Source: Bacillus yapensis
GTDB taxonomy: Bacteria; Bacillota; Bacilli; Bacillales; Cytobacillaceae
Direction: 5' to 3'
Length of the DNA stretch: 64,000 nucleotides
Assembly (NCBI RefSeq): GCF_005280205.1
Contig: NZ_SUND01000001.1
Location: 422,841-486,840, forward strand
Shown here: positions 9,021-17,871 of the stretch, one piece after another
Layout: every line of letters begins with the position of its first letter
Numbering within the stretch: the first letter of the stretch is position 1
Translations under genes and position numbers: made by a program
The notes under the pieces: generated by a model
What the model was told of the DNA's origin: nothing
The model's input: the letters and a program-made list of their open reading frames with translations, nothing else
The model's database searches: none

Positions 9021-9572
9021 TTACCCAGTTACATCAATTTTTAATGAAGGGTACTGTAACATGTATACATCCGTGCTTCCTGGTGTGTATTCGTGGATCG
9101 GTTTATGTGCTTGCACTTGAATCTGTGGTTTGTTTGCTCTTACATTAATATCTACACTAGCAGGGACATAATCAATTTGCACACTTTCACTTGAAGGAAC
9201 ACTTCCTGTATCATAGGGTGTTTCTTTTGATATGGCTCGAGAAGCTTGTTTAGCAATTGGGTTTTTAACCTTTGCTATATTCATTAGTTCGTCACCTTCC
9301 TGTGACTCCCTTCTGATAAATTCCATGGCTGCTTGGAATCCTTTGTTTGCACTTTCTTCCACTCGTTTAAAAACATTTTTTAAATCCAAGTTATCCCATG
9401 CAAGTGTCTGATCGATCGTTAGTCTCGATGGCCGATGTGTAATTCCTAAATCAGCTGTAGGCTGTTCAATAGTTATGTCTGCTTGTGGTTGTTCAATTTT
9501 TTGTATTGGTTGATAGGTAGCTAACCCAATTTTCCCAGCTTGAGACTCCATTCTAATTTGAGGTATCCTCAT
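9021..9572 (-). CDS. yviE: DUF6470 / YviE-like flagellar-operon protein
   Basis: 183 aa from ATG 9572, chosen because GGAGG stands 7 nt upstream; the longer frame to 9626 would add 18 residues with no site. It starts MRIPQIRMESQAGKIGLAT and has a middle KGFQAAMEFIRRESQEGDELMNIAK and a beta-rich tail ending PSLKIDVTG, as in B. subtilis YviE. Function unknown; always found between flgL and fliW in bacilli. No signal peptide or membrane segment seen. Confidence 0.88.
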   Translation of the reverse strand: MRIPQIRMESQAGKIGLATYQPIQKIEQPQADITIEQPTADLGITHRPSRLTIDQTLAWDNLDLKNVFKRVEESANKGFQAAMEFIRRESQEGDELMNIAKVKNPIAKQASRAISKETPYDTGSVPSSESVQIDYVPASVDINVRANKPQIQVQAHKPIHEYTPGSTDVYMLQYPSLKIDVTG

Positions 9573-9645
9573 CTCATCACCTCCAACTATAAAAATAGCT
9601 GACTCCTTAGGTACCAAAATAACCAATTAGAGCCAGCTGTATTTT

Positions 9646-10527
9646 TTAGCCTAGAAAATCCATTAATGTCGGCTGCATAATTCTTGCACTCGCACTAAGA
9701 GCTGCTTGATGAATACTTTCCTGTGTTTTCAAATTTAGAATGACTTCCTCAAGATCAACATCCTCATTTTCGGAGACCATTTTTGTAGCCATTATTTCTG
9801 TAGAATCCAATCTCTGACCAATTAATTCAACTCTATTCATAGTAGCCCCAACACTTGACCTTGCAGAATTTATTGTATCCATATGACTCTGAAGCTGACT
9901 TAGGCGTCCACCTAATTCAGGGTCAGTTGATTTTAAATCAGCCTGAAGACCTTCGATATCTGATAGTAATTGCTCGAATATCTTAGAGCCATCTGTATTG
10001 ACTGTTAAATTCACACCTGCCGAAACCTCCACCTTTACATAATCCCCTTTGAAATTTGTTGTAATCTGTGGATTTGAAGTTTCATCATATTGTATTGGTT
10101 CAGAATAAATATCAGAGCCATTAAACATATATTTTCCCGCAACCTTTGTATTGGCTATAGATATAATCTGTTTTTTTAATTCTTCAACTTCCTTTTCAAT
10201 TTGTTCCCTGTCACTATCTGTCAACGTTTGATTGTTCGCTTGAACAACAAGTTCATTAACCCTCTGTACAGCAGTATTTGTTTTATCTAATGCATCTTCT
10301 GTATTTTCAAGCCAATTGTTAACTTCATCTAAATTTCTTTTGTATTGCTCCACTTCGTTTAGACTAGCTCTATACCCAATTCCTTTAAATGCAACGACCG
10401 GATCATCGGATGGTCGGTTTATTTTCTTTTGGGAGCTCAGTTGATCTTGATATGTTCCTAACTTCAAATAACTTGAACTTAGATTACGTAGCGTATTATT
10501 AGAAAGCATCGATTGTGTAACGCGCAT
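9646..10527 (-). CDS. flgL: Flagellar hook-filament junction protein FlgL (HAP3)
   Basis: 293 aa, close to the B. subtilis length. It has the flagellin-like N-terminus MRVTQSMLSNNTLRNLSSSY with KINRPSDDPV and the C-terminal LKTQESIHQAALSASARIMQPTLMDFLG coiled part. FlgL forms the last junction ring between hook and filament and is exported by the flagellar type III apparatus. It starts 10 bp after flgK, in the same operon. Confidence 0.97.
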   Translation of the reverse strand: MRVTQSMLSNNTLRNLSSSYLKLGTYQDQLSSQKKINRPSDDPVVAFKGIGYRASLNEVEQYKRNLDEVNNWLENTEDALDKTNTAVQRVNELVVQANNQTLTDSDREQIEKEVEELKKQIISIANTKVAGKYMFNGSDIYSEPIQYDETSNPQITTNFKGDYVKVEVSAGVNLTVNTDGSKIFEQLLSDIEGLQADLKSTDPELGGRLSQLQSHMDTINSARSSVGATMNRVELIGQRLDSTEIMATKMVSENEDVDLEEVILNLKTQESIHQAALSASARIMQPTLMDFLG

Positions 10528-10537
10528 GATTATTTAC

Positions 10538-12016
10538 CTACCTTCCCCCGACACCAAGGCCGTTAACAATTTTGTCCAACGTTTCATCGATCATTGTAAT
10601 CATTCTTGCAGATGCATTATAAGCATGCTGGAATTTAATCATATCTGTCATTTCTTCATCTAAGGAAACACTCGATACGGATTGACGCTGAGTATTCACC
10701 GAATCTAATAAAGTAAGCGTGTTATTTGTTAGGACATTTGATTCTTTTGTTTGAACACCGAGAGATGCAATGACTCCGGCATAGAACGATTGGAAATTCC
10801 CCGTTGTCCCAATAGTACTTGTCGTAAAATCAGTCAAATTTTTAGTCATGACACCAGCCAATGAATAAGCATTATCTCCATTTCCTTCAGAAGTTCCATC
10901 TGCTGCCGCTGCTATTTTTGTTGGATCCGTAATTGCTACAGATATAGATTTAGCAGCTCCTGTAGCTGTAGTTAAATCATTAAAAAATGGACTTCCTTGA
11001 TCACCATTCAAGTCATCTCCGTCTGAATGAATTTTATTAAACTCCTTCACCAAGGTATAAGCCATATTATCTAGATTTTCAATCATTGCTGGATATTTAT
11101 CTGTCAATGCTTCCATATTGGCCTTTAGTTCACCCATGGAAAAATCATTTAACGCAACAGTTGAACTGCCAAAAATAATTGATTTATAATCTGCTGATGT
11201 AGATACTTGAGTTGGACCTGTGGTTAATGAATTTTTATCAACTAACACACCTAAGCTATTACCTGAAGAACCAAGGATTTCAATTTTATAGACTCCTTCA
11301 GCGAGTATAGAAGCATTACCACCAGTTTTTTCCTTAGTTACCTTTATGTTAACCAAAGCCGACAATTCGTCTACAAGCTTATCACGCTCATCATAAAGAT
11401 TGTTTGGTAAATCACCATGAGGTTCTACCTCAGATATTTGTCTATTTATCTCATTGATTTGAGTCGCAATAGAATTGATCGTATCCACATTTGCTTTGGT
11501 ACTCAATTTTAAATCTTCCATAATCGTTTCTAAAGAAGTCGACATATAGTTAAACGTATCTGCTAGAGCATTCGCTTGTGCGAGTACACTTTCTCTAGCA
11601 CCACTTTCATTTGGACTGCTTCCTAATATTTGAAGCGAATTCCAAAATTCGCTTAAAGAAGCCGCTAATCCTTCTTCTGTTGGTTCATTCAGAATTTCTT
11701 CCATTCTTGAAAGGGTATCCGCTTTGGTGGAATAATAACCCAATTTATTATTTTCCCCACGATATCGGCTATCAACAAACTCATCTCGAATCCTTTGAAT
11801 TGAACTCGCCACTACTCCAGTACCCAACTGTCCCGGTGTTTGTGGTCTATTCATGCCGACTCCAGGATAGGTTAGTGTCTGTGTAAGATTCACTCTTTGA
11901 CGTGAATATCCATCTGTATTTGCATTAGAAATATTGTTTCCTGTTACGTAAAGCGCAGTTTGTTGTGCAAACATACCACGACGTGCTGTTTCGAGCCCCA
12001 TAAAAGTTGAACGCAT
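10538..12016 (-). CDS. flgK: Flagellar hook-associated protein FlgK (HAP1)
   Basis: 492 aa. The N-terminus MRSTFMGLETARRGMFAQQTAL is followed by the rod/hook signature YVTGNNISNANTDGYSRQRV, and the C-terminus ends with VSLDEEMTDMIKFQHAYNASARMI, both hallmarks of axial flagellar proteins. FlgK is the first hook-filament junction protein; its export chaperone FlgN is encoded 20 bp upstream. Confidence 0.97.
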   Translation of the reverse strand: MRSTFMGLETARRGMFAQQTALYVTGNNISNANTDGYSRQRVNLTQTLTYPGVGMNRPQTPGQLGTGVVASSIQRIRDEFVDSRYRGENNKLGYYSTKADTLSRMEEILNEPTEEGLAASLSEFWNSLQILGSSPNESGARESVLAQANALADTFNYMSTSLETIMEDLKLSTKANVDTINSIATQINEINRQISEVEPHGDLPNNLYDERDKLVDELSALVNIKVTKEKTGGNASILAEGVYKIEILGSSGNSLGVLVDKNSLTTGPTQVSTSADYKSIIFGSSTVALNDFSMGELKANMEALTDKYPAMIENLDNMAYTLVKEFNKIHSDGDDLNGDQGSPFFNDLTTATGAAKSISVAITDPTKIAAAADGTSEGNGDNAYSLAGVMTKNLTDFTTSTIGTTGNFQSFYAGVIASLGVQTKESNVLTNNTLTLLDSVNTQRQSVSSVSLDEEMTDMIKFQHAYNASARMITMIDETLDKIVNGLGVGGR

Positions 12017-12035
12017 TCTTTGCTCCTCCGATCTC

Positions 12036-12521
12036 CTACGCTTTTGAATTAAACATTCCTTTTAAATTCAAGTCCCCTACTCTTTTTCCTGTTGGCGGAC
12101 CATAATTAATCGATTCTGGCTGTGGATTAAGTAAACTCAAAGAGAAGTTCACAAATTGTAGCGATTGGTAGATCAATTGTTGATTTAAAAAATTTCGTTC
12201 TTTTAAATCAAGTGCCATCGCTGTTAATGAATGAGCAACCTCAATAAGTTGATCCTTTTCCTCTCCCGAAGCTGCCTCGATACAATCTGTCACAGTAGTA
12301 TTTTCTGTATTAGGTAAAATATTTTTTGTTACCTGCATACGCTCATTCTCTAGCTTCCCTATCTCAGCAACTAGTGCATGTTCTTTTTTCAAAATTTGAT
12401 TGAGAGAATCCATGTCTCCTACCTTGATATATTCTGTTTTCTTTACTGCACTTTCAAATAAGTCTTTGTGCAGTTCAAGTAATTTTTCTAATGTTGTTAT
12501 CAAATCTACAGTAGCAGACAT
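12036..12521 (-). CDS. flgN: FlgN-family export chaperone (YvyG)
   Basis: 161 aa, all-helical, starting MSATVDLITTLEKLLELHKDLFESAVKKTEYIK. Matches the FlgN family that holds FlgK and FlgL before export. It lies between flgM and flgK, the conserved bacillar order. No membrane or signal segment. Confidence 0.92.
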   Translation of the reverse strand: MSATVDLITTLEKLLELHKDLFESAVKKTEYIKVGDMDSLNQILKKEHALVAEIGKLENERMQVTKNILPNTENTTVTDCIEAASGEEKDQLIEVAHSLTAMALDLKERNFLNQQLIYQSLQFVNFSLSLLNPQPESINYGPPTGKRVGDLNLKGMFNSKA

Positions 12522-12543
12522 TTCATCCCTCCATTCTTAATTA

Positions 12544-12804
12544 CTAATTCTTATAAAAGCTAAATAAACTTTTTGCTACTTCTTTCGTATTTACTTTGTA
12601 ATTCCCATTCTCCACTTGAATCTTTATAGCATCTACTTTTTCTTGTCGTTCTACAGCAATAGAATTCACACTCTGCATCCCTTTAGCTGTTGCGGAAATT
12701 TCCACTTTATCAGTTTGCTTGGATACCTTATTAGTGTTCTCCAGCTTGTTCATTTGACGTTTATATGGATTAATTCCAGATGTTCCATAGTTATTAATTT
12801 TCAT
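12544..12804 (-). CDS. flgM: Anti-sigma-D factor FlgM
   Basis: 86 aa. Starts MKINNYGTSGINPYKRQ, contains DKVEISATAKGMQ and the sigma-binding C-terminal helix region VDAIKIQVENGNYKVNTKEVAKSL, as in B. subtilis FlgM (88 aa). It inhibits sigma-D until the hook is complete. It heads the flgM-N-K-L-yviE-fliW-csrA series, behind its own candidate sigma-D promoter. Confidence 0.96.
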   Translation of the reverse strand: MKINNYGTSGINPYKRQMNKLENTNKVSKQTDKVEISATAKGMQSVNSIAVERQEKVDAIKIQVENGNYKVNTKEVAKSLFSFYKN

Positions 12805-12847
12805 TGTTTTTTCCTCACTTTCCTAACCGAGCGTATTCTTACTCTTA

Positions 12848-12875
12848 TTATCGGATCAACCGAGGCAATTATTTA
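12848..12875 (-). promoter_or_regulatory. Candidate sigma-D promoter of flgM
   Basis: The minus strand reads TAAA (12875-12872), 16 nt, then TCCGATAA (12855-12848), 6 of 8 matches to GCCGATAT. It lies 44 bp before flgM and downstream of the yvyF terminator, where B. subtilis also has a sigma-D promoter. Confidence 0.6.
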
Positions 12876-12904
12876 ATGAAAAATAAAATATAGTTAAAAG
12901 TAAT

Positions 12905-12934
12905 TAAAAAAACCGTATGCATCTGCACACGGTT
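12905..12934 (-). terminator. Terminator after yvyF
   Basis: Inverted repeat AACCGT...ACGGTT with further internal pairing, followed on the minus strand by seven Ts. It separates yvyF from the flgM unit, so flgM depends on its own promoter or readthrough. Confidence 0.8.
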
Positions 12935-12950
12935 AGTTCTTCTGCCTTAT

Positions 12951-13352
12951 TTATTTAGAGGTAAAATAAGTTGCCTTTTTATCAATTTCACGTCTCCGCT
13001 CTTCCTCAATTGAGAAGAGATCGAGTTCTTTCCTCAAAGTACCTGCACAAGGCTCACATAACTTACCTTTTTGAATAGTTGTCCCACATTTTTCACACGG
13101 GTAACCTAAATTCGGTAACGAAGCCACTTTTAGACGACCGGTTTTGATAAATTTGAGAATTAATTCTTCGTCTACACCTGTTCCCTCTTCTACTTGATGG
13201 ATGGTTGCAGTACGGTTTTCACGCTGGCGAATAAATTTATAGACCTTATCAAAGGACGCTTCTTCTTCTTTCCAGCACTTTTGGCACAAATCACGGTGGA
13301 TGTTTCTAATGAATAGCTCTCCGCAATTCGGACAATTTGATAACTCTTCCAT
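12951..13352 (-). CDS. yvyF: Flagellar operon protein YvyF (zinc-ribbon protein)
   Basis: 133 aa. Two Cys clusters are visible: CPNCGELF...CQKC near the N-terminus and CEKCGTTIQKGKLCEPC near residues 95-111, with a helical DNA-binding-like middle (TIHQVEEGTGVDEELILKFIKTGRLK). It matches the YvyF family of the comF-flgM region. Exact function unknown; a regulatory role in flagellar gene expression is usually assumed. Confidence 0.92.
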   Translation of the reverse strand: MEELSNCPNCGELFIRNIHRDLCQKCWKEEEASFDKVYKFIRQRENRTATIHQVEEGTGVDEELILKFIKTGRLKVASLPNLGYPCEKCGTTIQKGKLCEPCAGTLRKELDLFSIEEERRREIDKKATYFTSK

Positions 13353-13473
13353 GATTCAAAATCCCCTCTCCAAGAGACATTACTATTTTGATTATAACGT
13401 TTAGAAGGGAAGTAGAATATGAAAAAATTGAGACAATTGTTGGAAATAGGCACTTAGCCTTACGCTTTATCCA

Positions 13474-13559
13474 TTTGCTAGCAACCACTTGCATTATTCT
13501 AGCAAAATGCTAGCACACTGATAGCAGGATGATAGCACTTTGATAGCAGCTTGCTATCA
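13474..13559. repeat. 11-bp tandem array 1 (NNNTGMTAGCA)
   Basis: Eight consecutive degenerate units whose TAGCA-like core begins at 13479, 13489, 13500, 13511, 13522, 13533, 13544 and 13555, a step of 11 bp (once 10). The core is TG(A/C)TAGCA and the other 3 bp vary. It lies in the 413-bp gap between yvyF and comFC. Each unit contains the near-palindrome TGCTAGCA. Apart from the two arrays, nothing else was recognised in this gap. Confidence 0.88.
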
Positions 13560-13701
13560 ATATCGACCCAACCATTTTTTCTGCATTCCTTAAAGCTAAA
13601 ACAGTTCTACAGAGGTTATCGTTGAAAAACGTTTATAGGTTAAGAAACACTGGAACAATCGAGAAAATTGTTGATAATGCACACTTTGTTTAAAGATATT
13701 A

Positions 13702-13778
13702 TCTTTGCTAGCGTTATTCTAGCCAAATGCTAGCAAGGTGATAGCAAACTGAAAGCACTTTGCTATCACCTTGCTAGC
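13702..13778. repeat. 11-bp tandem array 2, running into comFC
   Basis: Seven units with cores at 13709, 13720, 13731, 13742, 13753, 13764 and 13775, exactly 11 bp apart. The opening (TTGCTAGC, TTATTCTAGC, AAATGCTAGCA) is almost the same as part of array 1, so the arrays share an origin. The last unit encodes the C-terminal residues and stop of comFC. Confidence 0.88.
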
Positions 13779-14470
13779 GTTAAGGATGAGACCGATTTAG
13801 CTCCTGCATGTATCAATATTTTTGCTGCATGCCTTAAAGTTGAACCAGTTGTATAGATATCGTCGATGAGGAGAATATCTTTGTCAGCAACTCCCCTCCC
13901 CTCTTCTATTTGAAAAACTTGAGGAATATGAATCCGATCATGGCGGGATTTTTTTGATTGTTTTTCACTATGAGTTCTTTCGAGGAGATGTATTGGAGAC
14001 TGTCCAGTTTCATTAATGAGTGCTTCTGTTTGGTTGAAGCCTCGTTCGAATTGACGTTCAGTGCTTAATGGGATGGGTACTAGAAGGACATTGGGAGGAA
14101 GCTTTTGTTGAATTCTTAACGAGAATATTTTTGCTAGGATATAGTCACCTCGGAATTTGTATTGACTGATAATTCCTTTTAAAAAGTCATTGTACTCATA
14201 AAGTGACTCATTTTTGAGCAAATATCCCTTCCATTCGTCATCCTCCTCCCAGCGAACACAATCAAGGCAACGATTGTTAATCACGTATTGCTTCTCCAAC
14301 TTTTCAAGGGGACGGCTGCAAATATCACAGGTTTCCCCTTCGATTTTGATAAGTTGCGATTCGCAGACCTGACAGAGATACGTTTCTTTATGGCTTGTGA
14401 AAAAACTCGACCAATTTGTATTTGAAGTAATCTGCTCATGACAAAACAGACAATATTCACTCAACGTCAA
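13766..14470 (-). CDS. comFC: ComF-family protein ComFC (phosphoribosyltransferase fold)
   Basis: 234 aa. N-terminal double zinc-ribbon (CLFC...CQVC and CDIC...CLDC), then a PRTase domain with VLLVPIPLS, RGFNQTEAL and the PRPP-binding loop LLIDDIYTTGSTL. Required with ComFA for DNA uptake during transformation. It overlaps comFA by 14 bp. No comFB was found between comFA and comFC, unlike B. subtilis 168. The stop codon lies inside a unit of the 11-bp repeat. Confidence 0.94.
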   Translation of the reverse strand: MTLSEYCLFCHEQITSNTNWSSFFTSHKETYLCQVCESQLIKIEGETCDICSRPLEKLEKQYVINNRCLDCVRWEEDDEWKGYLLKNESLYEYNDFLKGIISQYKFRGDYILAKIFSLRIQQKLPPNVLLVPIPLSTERQFERGFNQTEALINETGQSPIHLLERTHSEKQSKKSRHDRIHIPQVFQIEEGRGVADKDILLIDDIYTTGSTLRHAAKILIHAGAKSVSSLTLAR

Positions 14471-15953
14471 TCCATCCTTTCTTCAATCCCTCTTTATTCA
14501 TCCCTTGTATTTGCTTTCTTGCTTTCAGCATCGACTCCGTTAAACCATAGTGAAAAAAGGTGATCCACCCTCCAGGATATTGAGCACTTCGTCCGACCCG
14601 ACCAGAGATTTGCACAAGGGCACTTTCTGTAAAAATGCGATCCTCTGCTCCAAAGACAGCTACATCTAAATTGGGGAACGTCACCCCTCTTTCTAAAATG
14701 GTCGTAGTTATAAGAAGTGAAATTTCTTTGCTTCGCATGGCTTTTACCTTTTCTTTTCGATTAGGGTCTTCTGCATGTACAGCTTCTATAGCTGGATGGA
14801 GTTTTTGAAGGAGCGGGAGAATTTTAGGGATTAACTCGATTTTTGGAATAAATATAAGGGCTTGTTTACCCGTTTCAATTCGATGTTTCAACCATTTCAT
14901 CACATTGGCTGGAAGTGTTCCTTTCGTTAATGCTTTGTTCCAATTTCCACACCAAACAAATTCCGGAACCGGAAGAGGATGACGATGATAACGAGCTGGA
15001 ATCGTAACAAAGTCTCTTTTACCTTGGCGACATTCTTTCTGCCATTGTTCATTCGGAGTAGCCGTTAGATAGATGAGCGAAGACATATCTTTTCGAGCTT
15101 GATTGACTGCATATTGCAAAGCTTTATCTACGGAATATGGAAAAGCATCAACTTCATCGAGAATGATCGTATCGAAGGCTTTGTAAAATCGGAGGAGTTG
15201 ATGGGTTGTAGTTATTGTAAGTGGGGAGTATTTTTGTCGGTCTTCTGAACCACCGTAAAGTGAAGCTACTTCAATGATAGGGAATATAGCTTGTAGTCGC
15301 GGAGATAACTCGAGGACAACATCAGTACGGGGAGTTGCAATGCAAACTCGCTTTTGCATTGCAAGAGCGCGGTTGATTCCCTCGAATAACACCTCGGTCT
15401 TCCCAGCTCCACAAACAGCCCAGACGAGTAGTTCCTTGTTTACATTTATGGATTCCATGACTTTATTGGATACGTGTTGCTGCCCCGGTGATAGAGTACC
15501 TTTCCAATCTAGTGTTGCGTGAACATGCGATATGTCGCTCACATCAATCCATCCATATAGTGGTGTACAAGTACTAACTCGTCCCATCATGATGCACTTT
15601 CTACAATAGGTACAAGTTTCTCCGCATCTAGAACAAGGAAAACTAGCAAACCAGCTCTGATCCTGATTGCCACAACGTTCACATTTCGGGATATTTTTAT
15701 TAAACGTAATTCCTTTTCGCAGGGTGATATAGCCATTTTCATAGTGGGATTGAATTTCTTCGAGGCTGAGGGGAATTTCATCTAAAAGTAGTTGTTTTCC
15801 GAGCAGTAGTTTCTGGAGTTCAGGATTGAAGGAGAAGTTCGGAATCGTTGGTGGTTGAGGAATTTCAGCTAATGAGGTAATGGTTTGAGTAGCCGAAGGT
15901 GTTGTGAGCAATGGTTCAGGTACTAATTTTTCATGGAGTACAGCAAATTTCAT
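14457..15953 (-). CDS. comFA: Late competence DNA translocase ComFA
   Basis: 498 aa, slightly longer than B. subtilis ComFA. N-terminal four-Cys zinc finger (CERCG...CSRCGETCTYCRKC), Walker A WAVCGAGKTE, DEAD-type Walker B ILDEVDAF, motif III YLTATP, and helicase C domain with TTTILERGVTFPNLDVAVF and QISGRVGR. It is the ATPase that helps pull single-stranded DNA through the membrane. First gene of the comFA-comFC unit; 170 bp separate it from degV. Confidence 0.96.
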   Translation of the reverse strand: MKFAVLHEKLVPEPLLTTPSATQTITSLAEIPQPPTIPNFSFNPELQKLLLGKQLLLDEIPLSLEEIQSHYENGYITLRKGITFNKNIPKCERCGNQDQSWFASFPCSRCGETCTYCRKCIMMGRVSTCTPLYGWIDVSDISHVHATLDWKGTLSPGQQHVSNKVMESINVNKELLVWAVCGAGKTEVLFEGINRALAMQKRVCIATPRTDVVLELSPRLQAIFPIIEVASLYGGSEDRQKYSPLTITTTHQLLRFYKAFDTIILDEVDAFPYSVDKALQYAVNQARKDMSSLIYLTATPNEQWQKECRQGKRDFVTIPARYHRHPLPVPEFVWCGNWNKALTKGTLPANVMKWLKHRIETGKQALIFIPKIELIPKILPLLQKLHPAIEAVHAEDPNRKEKVKAMRSKEISLLITTTILERGVTFPNLDVAVFGAEDRIFTESALVQISGRVGRSAQYPGGWITFFHYGLTESMLKARKQIQGMNKEGLKKGWIDVE

Positions 15954-16079
15954 GTGGGGACACCTCTTTTATTGGGTTTTTAGGGAATGTTGCGGGGGAT
16001 GAGAAAGTTTTACGTTGATTAATATAGTGAGGTTTCTAGTGTAATCAGGTAGTTCAGAGACAAGGACCCAAATTTATCA

Positions 16080-16115
16080 ATAAACGTCACCCAACCCAAG
16101 CTGAATGACGTTTAT
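16080..16115 (-). terminator. Hairpin after degV (probable terminator)
   Basis: A perfect 10-bp inverted repeat (16080-16089 with 16106-16115) lies 8 bp beyond the degV stop. The T tract on the minus strand is weak, so it may only pause or protect the 3' end. Confidence 0.6.
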
Positions 16116-16123
16116 CAAAACAC

Positions 16124-16963
16124 TTACTTTTTTACCCATCCAAGGCCCATTGCACCTTCACCAAGGTGACTTGCAATGACTGGTCCGAAGTAACTAATCG
16201 TAAACTCAACGTTTGGTAGCTTTGCTTCTAGTTCAGTTTTCCATTCCTGCGCTTCTTCTTCACGCTTCCCTTGGAAAATAACCGCTCTATACGCTTCACC
16301 ACTTGCTGCATCTTCCTCTAGCATATCCGCAATACGTTTCATTGCTTTTTTACGCGTACGAATTTTTTCAAATGGAACGATAACCTTGTCCACAAAGTGA
16401 AGCAAAGGCTTGACCTGTAGCATGCTTCCAATGATCGCTTGTGCACTAGACAGGCGACCACCTCGTTGCAAGTGGGATAAATCATCAACCATGAAATAAG
16501 CTCGCATTGATTTCTTCATCTCATCTAAGCGTGCGATGATTTCCTCTGGTCCTTTGCCTGCATTAGCCATCTCAGCTGCTTCAATCGCATAGAGGCCTTG
16601 CATCATGCAGCTGATTTCGGAATCATACGCATAAACTTCGATATCTTCCACAAGATTTCCTGCTGTAATCGCGCCTTGATAGGTCCCGCTTATTCCACTA
16701 GATAGATGAATGTTGATAACCGCATCAAAATCCTTGGCTAGTTTTTCAAAAAGAGTAACAAACTCTCCCGTTGTTGGTTGAGAAGTTGTTGGTAGACCCT
16801 TCGTCTTAATTTCTTCATAAAATTCATCTGCATGGAGATCAATTTCTTCTCTATAAGTCTCGTTCCCGAAAATAACACTTAAGGGAATCATATGGATATT
16901 TAATTTATCTCGCAATTCCTTCGGGATGTACGCCGTACTATCCGTGACAACTGCCGTTTTCAT
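16124..16963 (-). CDS. degV: DegV-family fatty-acid-binding protein
   Basis: 279 aa. Starts MKTAVVTDSTAYIPKEL, with the lipid-contact motif TSQPTTGEF, HLSSGISGTYQGA, and MVDDLSHLQRGGRLSSAQAIIGSMLQVKPLL, all typical of DegV/FakB proteins that carry acyl groups to a FakA-type kinase. B. subtilis degV is also beside degU. A hairpin follows the stop. Confidence 0.94.
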   Translation of the reverse strand: MKTAVVTDSTAYIPKELRDKLNIHMIPLSVIFGNETYREEIDLHADEFYEEIKTKGLPTTSQPTTGEFVTLFEKLAKDFDAVINIHLSSGISGTYQGAITAGNLVEDIEVYAYDSEISCMMQGLYAIEAAEMANAGKGPEEIIARLDEMKKSMRAYFMVDDLSHLQRGGRLSSAQAIIGSMLQVKPLLHFVDKVIVPFEKIRTRKKAMKRIADMLEEDAASGEAYRAVIFQGKREEEAQEWKTELEAKLPNVEFTISYFGPVIASHLGEGAMGLGWVKK

Positions 16964-17089
16964 ATATGTACCATCCTTTATATCTACTTAAATTTTACAA
17001 GAGTTGATTATACTATATGTGTAGTATTCATTTTATATGAAAACTTTCGAAATTGCATTAGTTTAGGCGCACATCTTAATATCTAAGTC

Positions 17090-17137
17090 CTTAAAAATAA
17101 AACAACCCGATTCAGCACTGGGCCAAATCAGGTCGTT
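17090..17137 (-). terminator. Terminator after degU
   Basis: Stem 17101-17112 with 17126-17137 (12 bp including G-T pairs) and on the minus strand a TTTTATTTTTAA tail. Lies 13 bp after the degU stop. Confidence 0.85.
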
Positions 17138-17149
17138 TACCAAAAACTA

Positions 17150-17836
17150 TTATTTCACTTCTACCCAACCATTCTTAATTGCTACAACAACGGCTTGAGT
17201 ACGGTCGTTTACATTCATTTTTTGAAGAATGTTACTTACGTGGTTTTTAACGGTTTTTTCACTAATAAATAATGATTCACCAATGCCACGGTTACTCTTA
17301 CCGTCTGCCAATAATTGAAGAACTTCACATTCACGGCGAGTTAATAGATGAAGTGGACGTCTAATTTCAACTTGTTGAACATAACCGTCACCGCCTCCAA
17401 CTTCTTCAACCGCTAAGCGACGGTATTCTTTTACAAGATTATGTGTCACCTTCGGATGTAGGTAAGAACCTCCATCCGCTACTACTTTAACCGCTTCGAT
17501 TAAAGCATCGGCATCCATTTCTTTTAATAAATAGCCAGTTGCCCCAGTCTTCAAAGCATGCTGCACATAGTTCTCATCATCATGTATCGATAAAATAATT
17601 ACCTTTGAATCAGGAAACTTTTCGATTAACTGACGAGTTGCCTCCACACCATTTACATTTGGCATGTTAATATCCATAATCACAACATCTGGATTGTATT
17701 GTTCCACTAAATTAACAGCCTCTGAGCCGTCATCACCTTCAGCTACAACCTCAAATGAAGATTCAAAATCTAGTATTCTTTTTACACCTTCTCTAAATAA
17801 TTGGTGGTCATCTATAATAACAATTTTCGTTGTCAT
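17150..17836 (-). CDS. degU: Response regulator DegU
   Basis: 228 aa. Receiver domain with acidic pocket (IIDDHQ), phospho-acceptor Asp in [13 protein letters not shown] near residue 56 and the conserved Lys in [11 protein letters not shown]-terminal LuxR/NarL HTH ([35 protein letters not shown]). It controls exoenzymes, competence, motility and biofilm genes. It follows degS by 35 bp. Confidence 0.97.
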   Translation of the reverse strand: MTTKIVIIDDHQLFREGVKRILDFESSFEVVAEGDDGSEAVNLVEQYNPDVVIMDINMPNVNGVEATRQLIEKFPDSKVIILSIHDDENYVQHALKTGATGYLLKEMDADALIEAVKVVADGGSYLHPKVTHNLVKEYRRLAVEEVGGGDGYVQQVEIRRPLHLLTRRECEVLQLLADGKSNRGIGESLFISEKTVKNHVSNILQKMNVNDRTQAVVVAIKNGWVEVK

Positions 17837-17871
17837 TTGATTCGCCTCCCTACGCCCATTTATTTTCTGTT

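Noticed and set aside
13190..13494. Minus-strand frames overlapping yvyF and the gap before it
   Set aside because: They are alternative frames of the yvyF region; yvyF itself has zinc motifs and a conserved position.
13474..13778. CRISPR array
   Set aside because: Repeats are 11 bp with no spacers and no cas genes are in the window.
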